64,000 nucleotides of DNA from Struthio camelus (Eukaryota > Chordata > Aves > Struthioniformes > Struthionidae). The first letter of the stretch is position 1. Every line of letters begins with the position of its first letter. The notes below the pieces were generated by a model. It was given only the letters and a program-made list of their open reading frames with translations. It was not told the origin of the DNA and did not search any database. Both the position numbers and the translations under genes were made by a program. This document shows, in pieces, positions 47,885 through 59,377 of the stretch. The DNA lies in the NCBI RefSeq assembly GCF_040807025.1, contig NC_090951.1:5828001-5892000 (forward strand). The letters run 5' to 3'.

Positions 47885-50800
47885 CTACAAATACAGGATC
47901 TCCCATTAACGGGCTAAATCTGAAAAGCACATTACACCCTGTTAATTCTTTAAAAAAAATTGAATTTATTCATGAAAAATTTACCACTTTGCTTGCAAGT
48001 TAGGATAAAGTATTTTTCTAAGAAGATAATAATATTTGAAAAGAAATATAAATATACAGACACATTCTTCTGCTCCCAGGTTATTAACAGATCAGGCCCC
48101 AAGATAGAATGGAAGCATAATGTGCATGTCCTATGAATCTTGGCTATAAAAAGACAAACAAACAGCTTTATCTGTTGCACAATACATTAGAATGAGAATC
48201 TAAATTTTGGCTCCTTTTCATTTAATCAAGATCCTTCTTTAAAGAAAGCGAAATGCAATATCACTACCTACATATGATTCCTTCTCCTTTCAAGCCTGTG
48301 GACAAAGAATGATTACATAAAGTTTAGCTAGTCCATCATCCAAGCAACTGAAGTTGTACAGATGCCAGTATTTCATCTTTTTCTCCCCATACTCAACAAC
48401 TAATTTAGAACAGCAGCCTGAAAGAAAGTACATGACACTGTCCCGTTCATTGAGAGTGGGAGACGGCTGTAGCAGAAGACGCACACTCTGCAAAAATCAT
48501 AGAATATATTGAAAAATAAAGCTGGCTTCTGTTCTCCAAGAATTAGATTTGTTTCTCTTCAGTAGGTGTTTCATCATTGTGCCTTCCCACTCTAGCTACA
48601 GTGTTCAAGCCCTATGAGAGTAGCAAAGTGGAGTTGCCCAGCCAAAATATCTACCTAACATTTGTTATAGACAGTTATAAATGGACTCTGGTTTACAAAT
48701 GGCAAATGTCTTGAACTTACTTGAAAGATATTCATATTCCAGTTTTAACCTAAATTATAAAAAAAAAAGTTGAACAGAGCCCTCAGCTGTAACCATCCTG
48801 AATAGAATACCTGTTTCTGCACAAGACAACCCTTGGACATCTCCACCGTGGACAGTATAGGTCAATAACACTCAAGAGCGAGGCAATTGCAGCCTGCTGC
48901 TGGAAAGTGTCTTAGGAACATCTGCGTTTTAGCTCTAGATTTTCTGGAAATTCATAAAGCTACCATCCCCTCCCCAGTATCTATAACACAAGATCTGAAT
49001 TTTATAATCCTTTCTACATAACAATGTTTTCAACTAGATTAATCTCTTCTTCCTTAAGGACTGGTTACTGAAAATAGTCTCCCAAACAAAAGAAAAAGTA
49101 CTTATTATCTAGATGTTAATTTCATATGCATATTGATGAGTGACACTGACCAACACCTCCGTCAACATCTACATCAAAAAGTTAGTCGCTACTTGCGTTG
49201 CATCAGACATTCACCGGGGCTTTACCTCAGCTTACCTGCCATACTTGATACGTTAACAAGCCTTCCCTGGGATTTCCGAAGTAACGGTAAAAATGTTTTG
49301 GACACTTCCACGGCCCCAAAGAAATTCACATCCATACACTGCCTGTACGTGCTCATAGGGAGCAGCTCACCATCTGCAGGGAACCCCAGGATGCCAGCAT
49401 TGTTCACAACTCCCCAGAGCCCTGAGAAGAGGAGAAAGCACAGGGTTAGGACAGGAAACCAGCTCCACAAAGATTAAACTGCTGAGACAGGAGGTCCCTC
49501 CAGATCAAAGCTGAGATGCTCTGTAGCTACAGATACACAGCATGACCTCCTTGGGATACCATCACCATTTTCTCTGCGTCCCAGCAAGCAGGAGTTACCC
49601 ATATAAATACGTTGACTACCCACAGACCGGGGGTGGGGAAGACCTACATACCTGAGCCACGATGCAACAAACAGGTAAGAGATGCACCTAGCAGGCTGGT
49701 ACATTAGTACCCTCATTATAATGGCATAATACCTGTATTTTGCACTTTCTCTGAAACTTTGAGATAGGCTTCCTTGACTTGGGTAGGATTGGTTATATCC
49801 AGCTGCAGAAGGGAAAGCCTCTGAGAACAGCTCCTTCTCAGTTCTTCAGCCCCAGGTCCATCCTTATTCAAAACCCCAGCAAATACAACAAAACCTAAGT
49901 TGTCCAGGTATTTGGCCAGTGCATGTCCAATCCCGGTGTCACTTCCTGCAAGTATCAAAAAAATTGCGAGTCAGAGAGAGTCTGTCCTGAACCATTATCT
50001 TCTGAGAAATGAGAGAAACTCAGTGGAAATACTTGCAAATATAACCAAATAGAGGATGAAATGAAGTCACTCAGAAATACAGCTACAATAGCTGAAGGTA
50101 GAGATTTAAGAGTTTAAGGAACTGGACCTTCGCATAGTCAGCAAAGCATTGCTGATAGAGTATCTCCTCTTTGCTTTACAGACAGAGCTGAGGGCATCCG
50201 TCCATGCTATCCCACCGAGATATTCCAAGATGATTTCATACATACAAAGGATATAAAACCCTGGAATAGCTTTATGCAAGTATTCAGACTGAAACTTGAT
50301 AACAAAAGTATTTAGTAAGAACAGGAGAAAACACAACAAATATTTTAATTTGAAACGTCAAGTGAACAAAGCAATTATAAGGCACTGGAATTCAAAGAAA
50401 TCACTAGGTAATATTTCTTAATCCAAGGAAGCATTATTTTATTCAAATCTCTACCATCTGGATCCTTCTAGCATGTATTTCTTTGGTCATAGGCTGCTAC
50501 AAAGCCAAAGCTAAGTAGCATTTCTTCAACTGTAAAAGAGCTCATTGCTTTCAAGCCCTAAGAACGCTTCAGAAGGACATTTTTAGACTAAGCCAAAATA
50601 ACATCAGCTATTTAACTGATGCAGGCTTGCGTCAGAATTTCTCTCATCTTCTCTAGCATCCGACTGATTCTCAAACTTTGTACATATAATGGAATGAACT
50701 ACCAAATACAGCAAACACTATTAAAGCAAGCACACTTATAACAATCTTCGTGGTTGTGCAATTTCCCCCACCAGTTAAGAACAATGAGTATTTTACAAGT

Positions 50801-53800
50801 CAGTCAATTCACAAGTCTCTCCATTCGACACCATATTTTGCTGTCACTATCTTAAGATACTTTTAAGTGTTCTCTCTCCTGGTATCTCTTCTAATTCCTC
50901 CATCTGTCCATCTACAGAGAAACTTCTTAGCAAAGCAGGAAACATCTCACTCATCTGCAACAAAACGACACAAGACTCTACCGAAGACAAGAAAAGGAGT
51001 TACAGAGACTGCTGCAGGAGCTGTGCCAAGGAAGCACCAGTGACAACATCAGGAGGAAAACAAGGAGTTTAAAAAAAAATGAATGTGGCTTTTTTACACC
51101 ATAAAACAGAGAAACATCAGCATGCTGCACAACACTGCATTGTAGCCTCTATTTTAACTGCTGCAAAAAAGCTTTTGTATGCTCATGTGCACTGAAATCT
51201 GTGGAGCTATCCCAGATTTAGCTGTCTTCTGTAATAGCAACTTACTATGTAAACGCTCAGTTTCCAAACCATTCTGCAGCATGGCTGGAAACCCGAATGT
51301 GGGACAAAGGGCTGGGACTCTTGCCAGCTTTTTACCATCTCCTTGTTTGTGAAAGGACTGCTTAACCTTACCAGAAGATTTTAAGGGTTAATCTGATTTC
51401 AGCACACACAGGAGGATATTACAAGTGTTATTAATGGGCCTGTTCCTGCATCCTAAATCCTTAGTCAATAGAATCTGATTACCAGAGAGGTTCAACTTAA
51501 TTAATGCTAGATTTTCATTTTTGGTCTCTGACTTCTAACTGGACTTTCATCCCTGAAAGGTGAAAAAAATTAATTCCAGGCGATTTCAAAGAAACATGTA
51601 CTAAATGCCTAGATCAATCAGTCCAAGATGTTGAAAAAATTACTCATGCTGTATTTAATACTTTAAAAAAATGTAGTTTTTGGCATCTCTGAAATCTGCG
51701 GTTTGTTGAAGGTGCACCAGACCACCACATACATCACGCCTAACTTTTTGCACTCCTGACCCGAAAGAGAAGGGAAGAGAAAACATACATTCTTAGGATT
51801 CCCTAGAGAAAAGTGAAAAGGCCTGCAAATATTCTGAAGACATAACAGATTTGTAGTTTGGGGCTGGGGTTTCTTTTCTTCTTCATTTGTTTTTTCATGG
51901 AAACCTTATTTCTGGGTCAAATCGTTCCCCGAAAGTACATACATATAGAGCTACACATTACTTAAACCAAAGTTTTACAGCACAGCTTTAACTTGGGAAG
52001 GGGAAAAACACTTAAGAACTAGGGACGGCTGTAGCAATCCTGAGAAGGAAATACAAGCAGTGTTTATCTGTGCCTGCTGCTGGGCTTATCCAATACTTTT
52101 AAAAATACAAAAAAAAAATCTGAGTTTTTCTGCTGAAGTCCTGAGAAACTACCTGTCAACACAAAGTTTAAATAGTACAAGTTTCTTTCAGCCTTAGTTA
52201 GATCTTCTGCATAGAATGGCTAGAGGATTTCCCTCCCTTACTCCTGTATCAAAAATAGTAATATATGAACATTTAATTGACTTATTTTGAGAAAAGCAGT
52301 CCGTACTGACTGCAGCTGAATCATTACACAGAATTCATTGTTATTATCAACGCACACTGGGCACCAGAAACACCTAGTCAAATACTAAGAATGAAAAGAT
52401 GAAACTACCTGAAAAATATTCAACCCATTGAACATGACATAATTAAAGCAAGAGTTTTACAACTCCTGGTACTTTGGATCTTCACAACAATTTAATTCCT
52501 AGCGAAGCTGGATATTGAGTCTATCAAACTACAGAAAAGATTTCCTGTAAAGTTGTCAATGTGTTCGTATACCCAGGAGTTTCTATTTAAGGACACCTGA
52601 AGCACTCACGCACGGAGAGAGAGGATCAGTAGAAATGGTTTATCAATCAGTTCAAGACTGCTCACATGCCTGCAGTTATTCATGCGAAAAAGCATTTTGA
52701 CAATTGGGCAGTTTTCCCTTATTGTGGTGTCCTGGTGGATTGTTGGCTTAAATTAATAACATATAGCAGCAGCACCAGTGAGTGCAACAGCCATCCGAAG
52801 AGGACCAGAACAATATCTGACAAGACCCAAAGAGGTTACTCCACCCTCCGTTAAAATGCAGCTGTCTCAGGAGTGATATGTGGTGGCTCTCTAGAGGAGC
52901 ACAGCAACACTTCTCAACAGTGTAGGGCTGCTGGGGGAGTGCGGGGGGGCCAACACCATTTCCCCATGAAGTACCTGCCTCAGGTCTTGCCTAAATTGGA
53001 GAAAGCAACACCAAAACTGATTGAAAAGCACCTTGCTACCGCATACATATTCACATGCAAATCCTACAGTTAGTAAGGGGAAAGAATACTACAGTCGGAG
53101 CAGTTTAACCCAGAAATGTATTGAGTGGAACTGTTGTTTCAGTTTGATTGATTGCATACCAGTTTGGATACAAGTAACAAGTGAGACGAGTCTCCTCAGA
53201 TGCGTCAGCTGCCAAAGGTGTCCAAACTTGCGTTTCTTCAAGACAGCTCCAGCACAGGTACAAAGAAAACACGTCCAATTGCTGGAATACTATTAAGTAT
53301 TCTTCACTCACCTACACTGCTGTAATTCAAATTCTCTAGAGCAAACAAGCTCTGAGAGAGCATTTTTTTACTGAAGAAACACTCAATTGCATTCTTGCAA
53401 AAGGATGACACCTGAGTGCAAGCTCAACCCACTGCCTCTGCAGGGGGGTGGAGGAATGCACCCTGTACCCCGGCCCTGCTCCTGAGACCCACCTGCATTC
53501 AATATACCTGCACAAATAAAGCTAGCCAGCCCAGCATACAGCTGCTGAACTGGGAGGTGAGAACTTACTGCTCATCTTGTCCTCTCTTTCACCTTTGGTA
53601 TTTAATCCTTGTGTTAAGGCTTCTTAGCCAAAATTAAATTGAATTATTTTCCAGGACGCCCTACACAAGGAGATGAAACGCTGAACTAAGTAGTTATACA
53701 ACCCAGAGAAATTGAATGCAGCTTTCCAGAGGCAAAAATAAAACAAAAAACAAATTACAAGAAACAGCAGGTAATCACCCCAAACTAAGTGTGTGATTAA

Positions 53801-54824
53801 CACAAACAAACAGCTATATTCACAGTATTTAGAAGCAGGAAATAAAAAAAAGAAAGTGTAAAACTATAGAAACGATAACCCCGCCAACCAAAAGTGCATT
53901 TTGAATAAAGCAGACTGTTAATACGGAGATTGAATTTATTACTTATGAACTTTTACTGCTGGTGAAAAAAATTACTCACCCCTGAATGATTTCATACGTT
54001 GTTTCAAAGAAGAGGCACTAAACTGGTATCCTGAATTGTATGCACGTGATATTCATAGCTTGTGCTACGCAAACATGTACATCAAAAGATAACTGTACAT
54101 CAGTTTAATAAAGTTCAACAAGAAGTATTAAAGTCTAATAAATTGTGGCAAACAAGAGAAATGTATTAATGTAGTATTCTGAAGGCCTCCAGAAATTAAA
54201 GCTCCTCCTAAAAGATTAGGCCATTGTAAGTATTCCTACGCTTTTTTACTAGTTAACTTCACAAGTTTGTCTAAAAAGTTACTTGTAGAGATTAAATAAG
54301 GCACTAAAAAAATAGCATCTATTATCATCCTTTTCCACTTCATTTCAGAACAATTATTTACCTGGAGAAAAAAAAAAAAATCTGGAAAAGCAAATAAAAT
54401 GAGCAAGAAGAGTAAAAGAAAAACCAGCAAGCAGTGCCTTTCCTAGATGCTGCTGCTTACCCTGACAATGCAAAGTTTGATAGCACACCTGTGAGAGAAG
54501 CCAGTTTTTACTTCCCAAAGTCTGGAGTGGCACCTTACCTGTGACGAGCACAGCTTTGTCACCCACAGGCAGCGCTGCCCCGGCACCCAGGTACAGGGAA
54601 GAGACGAGACACACTGCCAAAAACACAACCAGCCCCCCGCAAGTGCTCAGCGTGGCGGAGCACAGCAGCCCCAGCAAGGCTGGCAGCAGAGTCCACACGA
54701 GCACCTTCGCTGCATCCACCTGGCTCCTCTTGGCCATGCAGAGCACCGTCGCCCCAAACAGCGCTGTTACACCCACGCAGAGCCATCCAAGGGAGCTGTC
54801 AGCACCAAGAGCATCCATCCGCAT
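44114..54824 (-). CDS. HSD17B2: 17-beta-hydroxysteroid dehydrogenase type 2, five-exon gene
   Basis: Coding exons on the minus strand: 54824-54539, 49945-49733, 49421-49236, 45739-45602 and 44472-44114 (stop TAA at 44116-44114). They join in frame to 393 residues; human HSD17B2 is 387. All introns are GT-AG and phase 1. Visible features: hydrophobic N-terminal segments (about residues 12-30 and 41-80), cofactor motif TGSDTGIG (95-102), NNAG (173-176), Asn199, catalytic Ser226-Tyr239-Lys243 with the expected 13 and 4 residue spacings, and the TPGKGAY segment near the C-terminus. Blocks such as FAGVLN, GPGAEELRR, KTFLPLLRKS and GRLVNVSSM match my knowledge of the mammalian enzyme closely. The family is an endoplasmic reticulum membrane enzyme that uses NAD+ to oxidise estradiol to estrone, testosterone to androstenedione and 20-alpha-dihydroprogesterone to progesterone. 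The start was chosen at 54824 because of the promoter position; 54818 is an equally good alternative (391 residues). Confidence 0.95.
44473..45601 (-). other. HSD17B2 intron 4
   Basis: Phase 1 intron of 1129 bases, with donor GTTGGT, the weakest of the four, and acceptor CTACAG. It contains a G-rich patch at 44649-44670 (plus strand), including a 10-base G run. Nothing else recognised. Confidence 0.85.
45602..45739 (-). CDS. HSD17B2: HSD17B2 coding exon 4 (YxxxK exon)
   Basis: This 138-base exon was located by extending the protein logic, because its reading frame is too short to stand out alone. The acceptor is GCTCCTGCAG|GAGGC and the donor ACAG|GTTGGT. It encodes residues 230-274, including YGASK (Tyr239, Lys243), the SDR catalytic pair, then FSGVMRQELSKWGIKVAAIHPSGFRT. 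Phase 1 on both sides joins it cleanly to exons 3 and 5. The usual proline-glycine motif after strand 6 (PGG in human) reads PSG here. Confidence 0.93.
45740..49235 (-). other. HSD17B2 intron 3
   Basis: Phase 1 intron of 3496 bases, with donor GTAAGC and acceptor CTGCAG. It contains a 23-base T run at 47855-47877 (plus strand) and minus-strand chance frames at 45923-46315 and 46600-46821. Nothing recognisable is coded in it. Confidence 0.85.
47855..47877 (+). repeat. T23 homopolymer in HSD17B2 intron 3
   Basis: Reads as an A run in the sense direction of the gene. No retrotransposon body is evident next to it. Confidence 0.97.
49236..49421 (-). CDS. HSD17B2: HSD17B2 coding exon 3
   Basis: This 186-base exon has acceptor CTTCTCAG|GGCTC and donor GGCAG|GTAAGC. 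It encodes residues 168-228. NNAG (173-176) is the SDR structural motif after strand 4. VNFFG contains Asn199, the family's fourth catalytic residue. NVSS ends in Ser226, the catalytic serine 13 residues before the catalytic tyrosine in the next exon. The open frame seems to continue past the donor, but those residues (KLR) are intronic. Confidence 0.95.
49422..49732 (-). other. HSD17B2 intron 2 (311 bases)
   Basis: Compact phase 1 intron with donor GTATTA and acceptor TTCTCAG. It places exons 2 and 3, which carry the cofactor-binding half and the NNAG/Ser part of the active site, side by side. No features inside. Confidence 0.85.
49733..49945 (-). CDS. HSD17B2: HSD17B2 coding exon 2
   Basis: This 213-base exon supplies two bases of Gly96, residues 97-166, and the first base of Gly167. 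The acceptor reads TACTTGCAG|GAAG and the donor is ACAG|GTATTA. It carries the rest of the TGxxxGxG dinucleotide-binding turn (SDTGIG), the second Rossmann strand (FVVFAGVLN), the GPGAEELRR helix, and LLQLDITNP, whose acidic residue normally contacts the adenine ring in classical SDR enzymes. Those roles come from the SDR family; the residues themselves are read from the sequence. Confidence 0.95.
49946..54538 (-). other. HSD17B2 intron 1
   Basis: Phase 1 intron of 4593 bases, with donor GTAAGG and acceptor TTGCAG. Both ends fit the splice consensus. I see no second coding exon inside; the short frames at 50106-50339, 52666-53296 and 53624-53809 have no recognisable protein features. Confidence 0.85.
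54539..54824 (-). CDS. HSD17B2: HSD17B2 coding exon 1
   Basis: Encodes residues 1-95 plus the first base of Gly96. It holds the membrane-anchoring region: one hydrophobic run about residues 12-30, a short basic linker (AKRS), then a long hydrophobic stretch about 41-80. It ends at the start of the Rossmann fold (DKAVLVTG). The donor is CAG|GTAAGG with GT at 54538-54537. The frame also stays open upstream to an ATG at 54893, which would add 23 residues, but a TATATAA box lies only 3-10 bases before that ATG. The ATGs at 54824 (MRMDALG) and 54818 (MDALG) both have weak Kozak context; 54818 has G at +4. Similarity to human HSD17B2 begins at about 54818. Confidence 0.92.
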
Positions 54825-54896
54825 AGGCGAAAAGCAGGCACACACTAACTCCACCACCGGCAGTGCAAAAGCAGGTGTTGCTAAATGCAGCATGAG

Positions 54897-54926
54897 TTAT
54901 ATAGGGGCAGGGTGAGGGGGTGGGGC
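54897..54926 (-). promoter_or_regulatory. HSD17B2 core promoter: CACCC box and TATA box
   Basis: Read on the minus strand, GCCCCACCCCCTCACC (54926-54911) is a CACCC/GC-type box of the kind bound by Sp1/KLF factors. It is followed by TATATAA at 54903-54897. Normal TATA-to-start spacing of about 30 bases puts transcription initiation near 54872, giving a 5' leader of about 50 bases to the ATG at 54824. No CpG island is present, consistent with a tissue-restricted promoter. Factor binding and the exact start site are inferred. Confidence 0.6.
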
Positions 54927-57900
54927 AGAGAAAGGGGACTCTGCTTAAAGGTTTGACATAAGTTGCAAAGCCAACAGCCACAAAGCACGATCTCACTTAC
55001 CCTTGACATCAGCAATAAACAGAAGTCTTTCTCTTCTTACCTTTTATTTCTTCTGCCTGACAGCTCCACCTTCCGAACAATATGCTAGCTGGATAATGAT
55101 TGACAGCAGTGGGAATGGACATGATGTAGCAAGCTCTGGCTTCAGGACAAATTTAACTGCTATATGTTTCGTATGTTTAGAGTACATTTCCCTAGATAGT
55201 AAAAAAAGAAGTATTTCCTTTATGGAAAATATTTGGAATTTCCTGCTGAAAAAGTGAGAGTGTACTTTCAGTGGACTTAATTTTGATGGGCAGTGACAAA
55301 AATGAGTCAGGGCAATGATATTTATTCTCTCTAGTACAAACTCCGTGGTGAGCTTTGTACGTTATCATGTGTGCCATTCTTGGTCCACCCCTCTGTTTCA
55401 ACAAAAGGCCAAGAACTACCTTCCCTGCTTTAGCGCCTATCTTAGGCTATTTACCTATTCCATATTCATGAGAATACCATACTTAGGGCTAACTGAAATA
55501 CAAAGGAGTTTGTTTGATAGGGAGAGGCTGGGGTGGAGACGAGAATGGACTTTTGGTAGGAGGTAGTTTGCTTCTGAGGGCATTTTATCAAGAGAACAAC
55601 ACCCGAGACTGAATCTTCAATCAACCTCCAATGATGCCATTAACCTTAGTTTTGACAGGAATCATTGGCTCAAAACCCACAGCAAGCTGAAAAAAAAAAA
55701 ATTCACTTGATTGAATGTGACTGATTAATGGTGTGCTCTGAAAGTTATTTTAACAATAAGAAAACAATGCTTTAAAATCAATCTAGCTAAAAGGATTGAA
55801 ATACAACTTAGACACATTTAACTCTTGTTTAAAAATCCCCGCTAACTGGTTTGAGAGATGAGTCTAAGTTAGCACATAACCAGCTAACATGATTTAGCAA
55901 TTTTTTAGAAAGAAGATGCACTGTTGACCTATTTCATTTGAGACAGTCACTGAAAGAGTAAAGTGTGGGGCGTAAACCTAACATCAGATATAAGCACATT
56001 TCCATTCTATTATTCTTTTGGGGCTTTATGGGATGGTAAATCTGTTGACTATAAATTTTTATAGCCAGTAAAAATGTTTACCTACCTCTGTATGTAGTTT
56101 ACATTAGAGATGAGGTCACTTTTTTAAAGGAACATTACCCTAAAGGTTTTCCATTTGTTATTACTATGAACAACTCTCACTCATTCATCCTTGCCTGGCA
56201 ATACTAGTGCACCGAGTGTGGACTAATTATTTTCATTTCACTTTGTCATGTGCTGCTTCTGCTTTTAATAGAGTTATAAGGTCAATTATACTTGAGGTCA
56301 ATTGTGCTCTGTCCTTGGTTAAAGCTTCTTCTTAAAGATTTCTCTTGGAGATTTTTGCTTTCCTTAGCTGGTTGGTTGTTACTGCACGCTTTCAGCGACG
56401 GCTGATGTGTTGGCATTTAAAGCATTAGTTCTCACACTGGACGATTTTGTGAGCTGGAGATTTTGCACAGTGAGAAAATGAGCAGAATCTGCAGGGAGGG
56501 GAAGAAGGTGGGCGAGGGGCCAGCGTGCCGGGTCTCCACACAGGGGTCCCCATTAGAGTCCTTGCCTCTCCCCGCAGAGCCCCACCACATGCCCTCGCTC
56601 CCACTGACCTGCACACATGCATGCTCGCCCTCTGGCATGCCCAAGCCCTCTGCACCCCATAGCTACTGCCCCGTCAGCCCACATATGCTTCATCATCTCC
56701 TCCCCATGCTACTGCCCAACCTCCATTTCACACATGTATGTGCAGAGTGCATACATGCGCAGGACCAGGGGGTCAGGGGGAACCTACTGCTCGGGATGTT
56801 ACCTGCACGCGCTGCATGTGCGCCTGCTGCTGCGTAATCACACTGCCTGCGTCAGCATGCCCCCAGGTGCAGAACGACTGAGGAAAGGTTTGCTGGAGAC
56901 TGATCCGTGTCGGAATTACTCCTGAATTTATACTTTGAATATGGAATGTGAGCATTGAAAGCATGGGGGATTTCCAGTGAGTAGCTGACCATATGCTCAC
57001 CCTGCAGTGTGTGAATATAATTACATGTAAATCCATACATGGTACATGCCAGGAGAGATGTTACTAATGAAAAGGAGAGACAGGTTGCTAGTTGAGGATT
57101 TTTCAGTACAATTTTGCAGTGAGTCAAGTTTTAATCATTTCATGTCCACCATCCATCTTAAGACAGCATCTACTTTTTCTGTCTACCATTTTGGTACATC
57201 TCCAGTTCTCACTGCTGCACACTAACACAAGATTACAATTGAATTTGCATTATTTCCTGTTTCTCTATGACATGCCTATTCATGCTATGAATATACATCT
57301 CTATCTCACTTCCATCTTGATAGCTTTGCTGGCAAAGATGGGGCTCTCCTGAATTATCAACCTTTCCAGATGTTTTTTTGCCTTTTAAGAGGCTGTTGCT
57401 TCAGCATGACATCTGAGTTACAAGGAGGATTGATTTGGGCTAACTGATTTCAAGCTAAGCTTGACCTTCTATTTTTGCTAGGATATTTGTCTTTCTTCCT
57501 AGCTTTTTAGAGGCGTCACACAGTAACTCAGTGTTCTGTCCCTTTATGCCCTAGTCATCTACATATTCTATACAGGAGGCTGAACACTGCTTCTGTAGTC
57601 AGGCTATGACAATGCCAAGCAGCAGAAGAGAAATGATTCAGACCAGCCTTCTGGCTATGCCATTCTGTTGTCTGATTACTTACCCTCACAAAGCACTGTG
57701 ATCTCTGCACATGGTTTTGATAGTGTTGAGGGCTTTGACAGGGATTTTGCAGAACTCAGGTATGCTCCACAGTCTAAGTCTCTTCACGCTAAAAGATATC
57801 TTTTGAAAGTCAATTAAAGCAATGATGAAAGAACATGCCTTTCCTGAAGAACAAGCCTTTCATGGTACTCTGCAGCATGAATATCCAGTCTCTACATGAT

Positions 57901-59340
57901 CTCTTGAGTCTGAATCACAACTTCTTGAAATGCACTGCCAACCTCTTTTTCCCGGTAATGAGCATTCTTCTGTCTTTGCTTTTCACGGCTCCGTTTCGAG
58001 TTCCAAACCTTTCCTACTGGGCTTTATTCATTCGATGAATGCTTCTGTGGCTTTCTAGCGCAGCAGCAGTGTCCCGCTCAGCCAGCAGGCCGTCAGCATG
58101 CCTGTTATCTTTCCTTGCATCATTTTTCACTTCTTTAGTCAAGTTTCTGTCTTATTCCGGGAATTCACCAATCAACATTTTTCCTTTTAGCATCTTCCCC
58201 TCATCCAAAGGTACCATGTGCCACATCCAATACTTATCCAATACTTGTTTTGTGTTGAAATTCTTCTGTCCCTACTACAATATGAATTACATTGTCTGCA
58301 AGCACTAACCATTTTTCTTCACATCCAGTCTCTGTCTCAGCTTCCTCTGCCTCTGCCAGTCACAGATTTGTTTTCAGTTTGAGCTGAAATTTCTCGTAGA
58401 GCTCTTCAGTTTTCCATTTTGTTCTCTTTTGTTTGCTGATTCAGTCTTTTTCTGTTTCAGTTGTGCAATGCAATGACTGTCGCTCCTGTGAAACCCTGCT
58501 TCATGTGCCTTTGTAGCTTGGGTAGGGGATATGCATTTCAAGTTCTGTGGGGAGGTTCTTGGCTACAAGGCCTCTCTTGGAAAATAAAATCAGCAGAAAA
58601 TAAGTCAGAATTTATTTCAGCAAATAGATCATTAACTAAGTTAGGAAAATGATTCTCAGGAGAAAATATATCTTTGGGCAGAAAAAATATGAAATGATTT
58701 ACTTGGATTGACTACAGCTTCTGAGAGTGCATACACCATTCATACATCTGGATTTTGGTGGGCTTAAGGGCTACACAAACAGCTGTCAGGCTTTAAGGCT
58801 TGGATGCAGAAGTTATTGAACTGGTATACACAAAACTCATTCGGGCAAATAGACTTTGTACTTACAAATATTACTGAACTTTCATACAAGGGCTGAGATA
58901 ATCCTCTGCCTTCAGAGAGTTATCTATTCACGCACTTAACCTGAAACACATGAATTGTCCCAGTAAAGGCAACGAAACTATTCATCTGCCTAAAGTTAGG
59001 AATGCAGCCAAGCACTGTTGTGAATTAAGTTCTCTGAGTACACAGACATGTACTGAATAAGGGCAAAAAAAGGTTATGTGCAACTGAAAATAAGGCTTTG
59101 TTAACTTCTCCTTTTCTACATACTATTTCATTAATATACATTTAGGGAAAATAATTCCTGTAGGATCAAAAATATATCTATTAAGAAAAAGTAAGAAATA
59201 TATTTCACCTCTCAGTTACGGCAGATTTTGCCTTTAGAAATATAGTAACAGATGGTAAATTCAGACACAGGCAATAAATCGTGACAATCACTTGGCAGTG
59301 AAGAAATAGCTATTGCTAACCATTTGTCAGTATTCGATTC

Positions 59341-59377
59341 TAATAAAATAATAACAACAATAATAATAATAATAACT
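59341..59377 (+). repeat. (AAT)n simple repeat
   Basis: Array of ata/aat trinucleotides with one aacaac interruption. Confidence 0.95.

Noticed and set aside
54825..54893. N-terminal extension of HSD17B2 from ATG 54893
   Set aside because: The ATG is three bases after a TATA box, its Kozak context is weak, and the 23 extra residues have no counterpart in the human protein.
54541..54915. 124-codon plus-strand frame opposite HSD17B2 exon 1
   Set aside because: It is the antisense shadow of a G+C-rich coding exon.
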